Shown piece after piece: positions 43,647-44,138 of a DNA stretch of 44,138 nt. Origin of the DNA: Candidatus Aegiribacteria sp. (GTDB lineage Bacteria; Fermentibacterota; Fermentibacteria; Fermentibacterales; JCC-6); contig JAUVLV010000018.1 in the NCBI GenBank assembly GCA_030600545.1, positions 1 to 44,138 of the forward strand. Direction: 5' to 3'. The notes under the pieces were generated by a model, which was not told the DNA's origin, did not search any database, and saw only the letters and a program-made list of their open reading frames with translations. A program made the position numbers and the translations under genes. Every line of letters starts with the position of its first letter. The first letter of the stretch is position 1.

Positions 43647-44138
43647 CTATCTCAGAAGGACAACCCGGGCTGAGGCAATGTCACCTGATCCACTCACAAG
43701 ACGAATGATGTAAACCCCATCGGCCAGCGTTTCGCCACCCGATCCGCAACCAGCCCACAGGACGGAGTTCTGCCCCTCAGCCAATGGGTCAAGCTCCCGG
43801 TCGCTCACCAGTCGCCCCGACGTATCGAAAACCTCGAGCCTGACACCCTCGAACCCCAGGGACTGGAACAGCACTATGGCGGTGGATCTGACCGGATTCG
43901 GATAAACCGAGCTGATTGAAAGAAGCTCCTGAACCGTGGCGACTGGTATGTCCTCCACTGAGACCGGCATGCCATGCAGCCCAAGGCTGTGGTAACCTAC
44001 ACCTGCCACATCCACGAATCCAGTGTTGGGCGCGGGGACGTCGCATTGGCCATATTCGTTCCACCCCCAGGCCACTATCGAGCTGTCTTCTTTCAGCCCC
44101 AGGCTGTGACGATATCCACTTGCCACATCCACGAAGCC
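43647..44138 (-). CDS. Second RCC1-repeat sorting-domain protein (5' end outside window)
   Basis: The frame is open at the window end and reads GFVDVASGYRHSLGLK, a complete unit EDSSIVAWGWNEYG, then the same C-terminal sorting domain as the first gene (SISSVYPNPVRSTAIVLF, SGRLVSDREL, GVYIIRLVSGSGD) and ends RVVLLR. The signal peptide and most blades lie beyond 44138. The near-identity of the two tails shows a tandem duplicate; one Cys to Tyr change (SSVCPNP/SSVYPNP) and a few others distinguish them. Confidence 0.88.
   Translation of the reverse strand, partial: GFVDVASGYRHSLGLKEDSSIVAWGWNEYGQCDVPAPNTGFVDVAGVGYHSLGLHGMPVSVEDIPVATVQELLSISSVYPNPVRSTAIVLFQSLGFEGVRLEVFDTSGRLVSDRELDPLAEGQNSVLWAGCGSGGETLADGVYIIRLVSGSGDIASARVVLLR

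Noticed and set aside
1-44138. tRNA, rRNA and CRISPR arrays
   Set aside because: No T-loop/acceptor pattern, no rRNA-like stretches and no regularly spaced short repeats; the only regular array is the RCC1 code.

Overview
The window looks like a chromosomal stretch of a Gram-negative-type (diderm) bacterium of the FCB superphylum. The best guess is a Fermentibacterota (Hyd24-12)-like lineage. The clues are secreted propeller and RCC1 proteins ending in a 'PNPVRS...GRLV...GVYLIRL' sorting-type C-terminal domain, many lipoproteins with a C-G-G-E-E or C-G-E start to the mature chain, an LpxH-type lipid A enzyme, two RND pumps, a short archaeal/eukaryote-type prolyl-tRNA synthetase and a B12-dependent ribonucleotide reductase. 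The phylum is inferred from protein style; no rRNA is present.

Layout. (1) 1-895: the 3' end of a group II intron (end of its maturase, domains V and VI) followed by a decayed, unrecognised 3' exon and AT-rich DNA. (2) 896-2605: cyclophilin and a zinc-ribbon membrane protein. (3) 2614-12517: a propeller lipoprotein, then a translationally coupled RND1-RND2-lipoprotein adaptor operon and an exported Cys-rich propeller protein. (4) 12504-18440: a cyclase-ATPase-TPR regulator, a Cys-rich small protein and an S9-family lipoprotein peptidase. (5) 18440-22569: a segment bracketed by two direct copies of a 43-base repeat. It holds a carbamoyltransferase, an SxtJ-like membrane protein, a 49-residue DUF5989-like protein and a convergent SGNH hydrolase gene interrupted by one in-frame TAA. 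(6) 22596-28356: proS, then a tightly packed PAP2-panB-purD-purE-tsaC operon. (7) 39285-28353 (minus strand): an ECF sigma factor, its zinc anti-sigma factor and a one-TM protein, followed by an eight-gene envelope-glycolipid operon: thioredoxin-fold lipoprotein, LpxH, polyprenyl-phosphate-type GT2, GT4, NAD-sugar epimerase, LPG-synthase-TM protein, YfhO-family membrane protein, and an LPG-synthase-TM domain fused to a radical SAM/SPASM-like enzyme. (8) 39583-44138: nrdJ and two tandem RCC1-repeat secreted proteins, the second cut by the window end.

How the genes work together. The minus-strand operon reads as a pathway: a nucleotide-sugar or lipid-linked sugar is made and modified (epimerase, GT2, GT4), moved or used at the membrane (two LPG-TM proteins, GT-C-like YfhO) and chemically tailored by a radical SAM domain tethered to the membrane. 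The ECF/anti-sigma pair just upstream would couple this to envelope stress. The most unusual items are the LPG-TM/radical-SAM fusion and its operon, and the repeat-bracketed carbamoyltransferase module with its stop-interrupted SGNH gene. No tRNA, rRNA or CRISPR array was seen.
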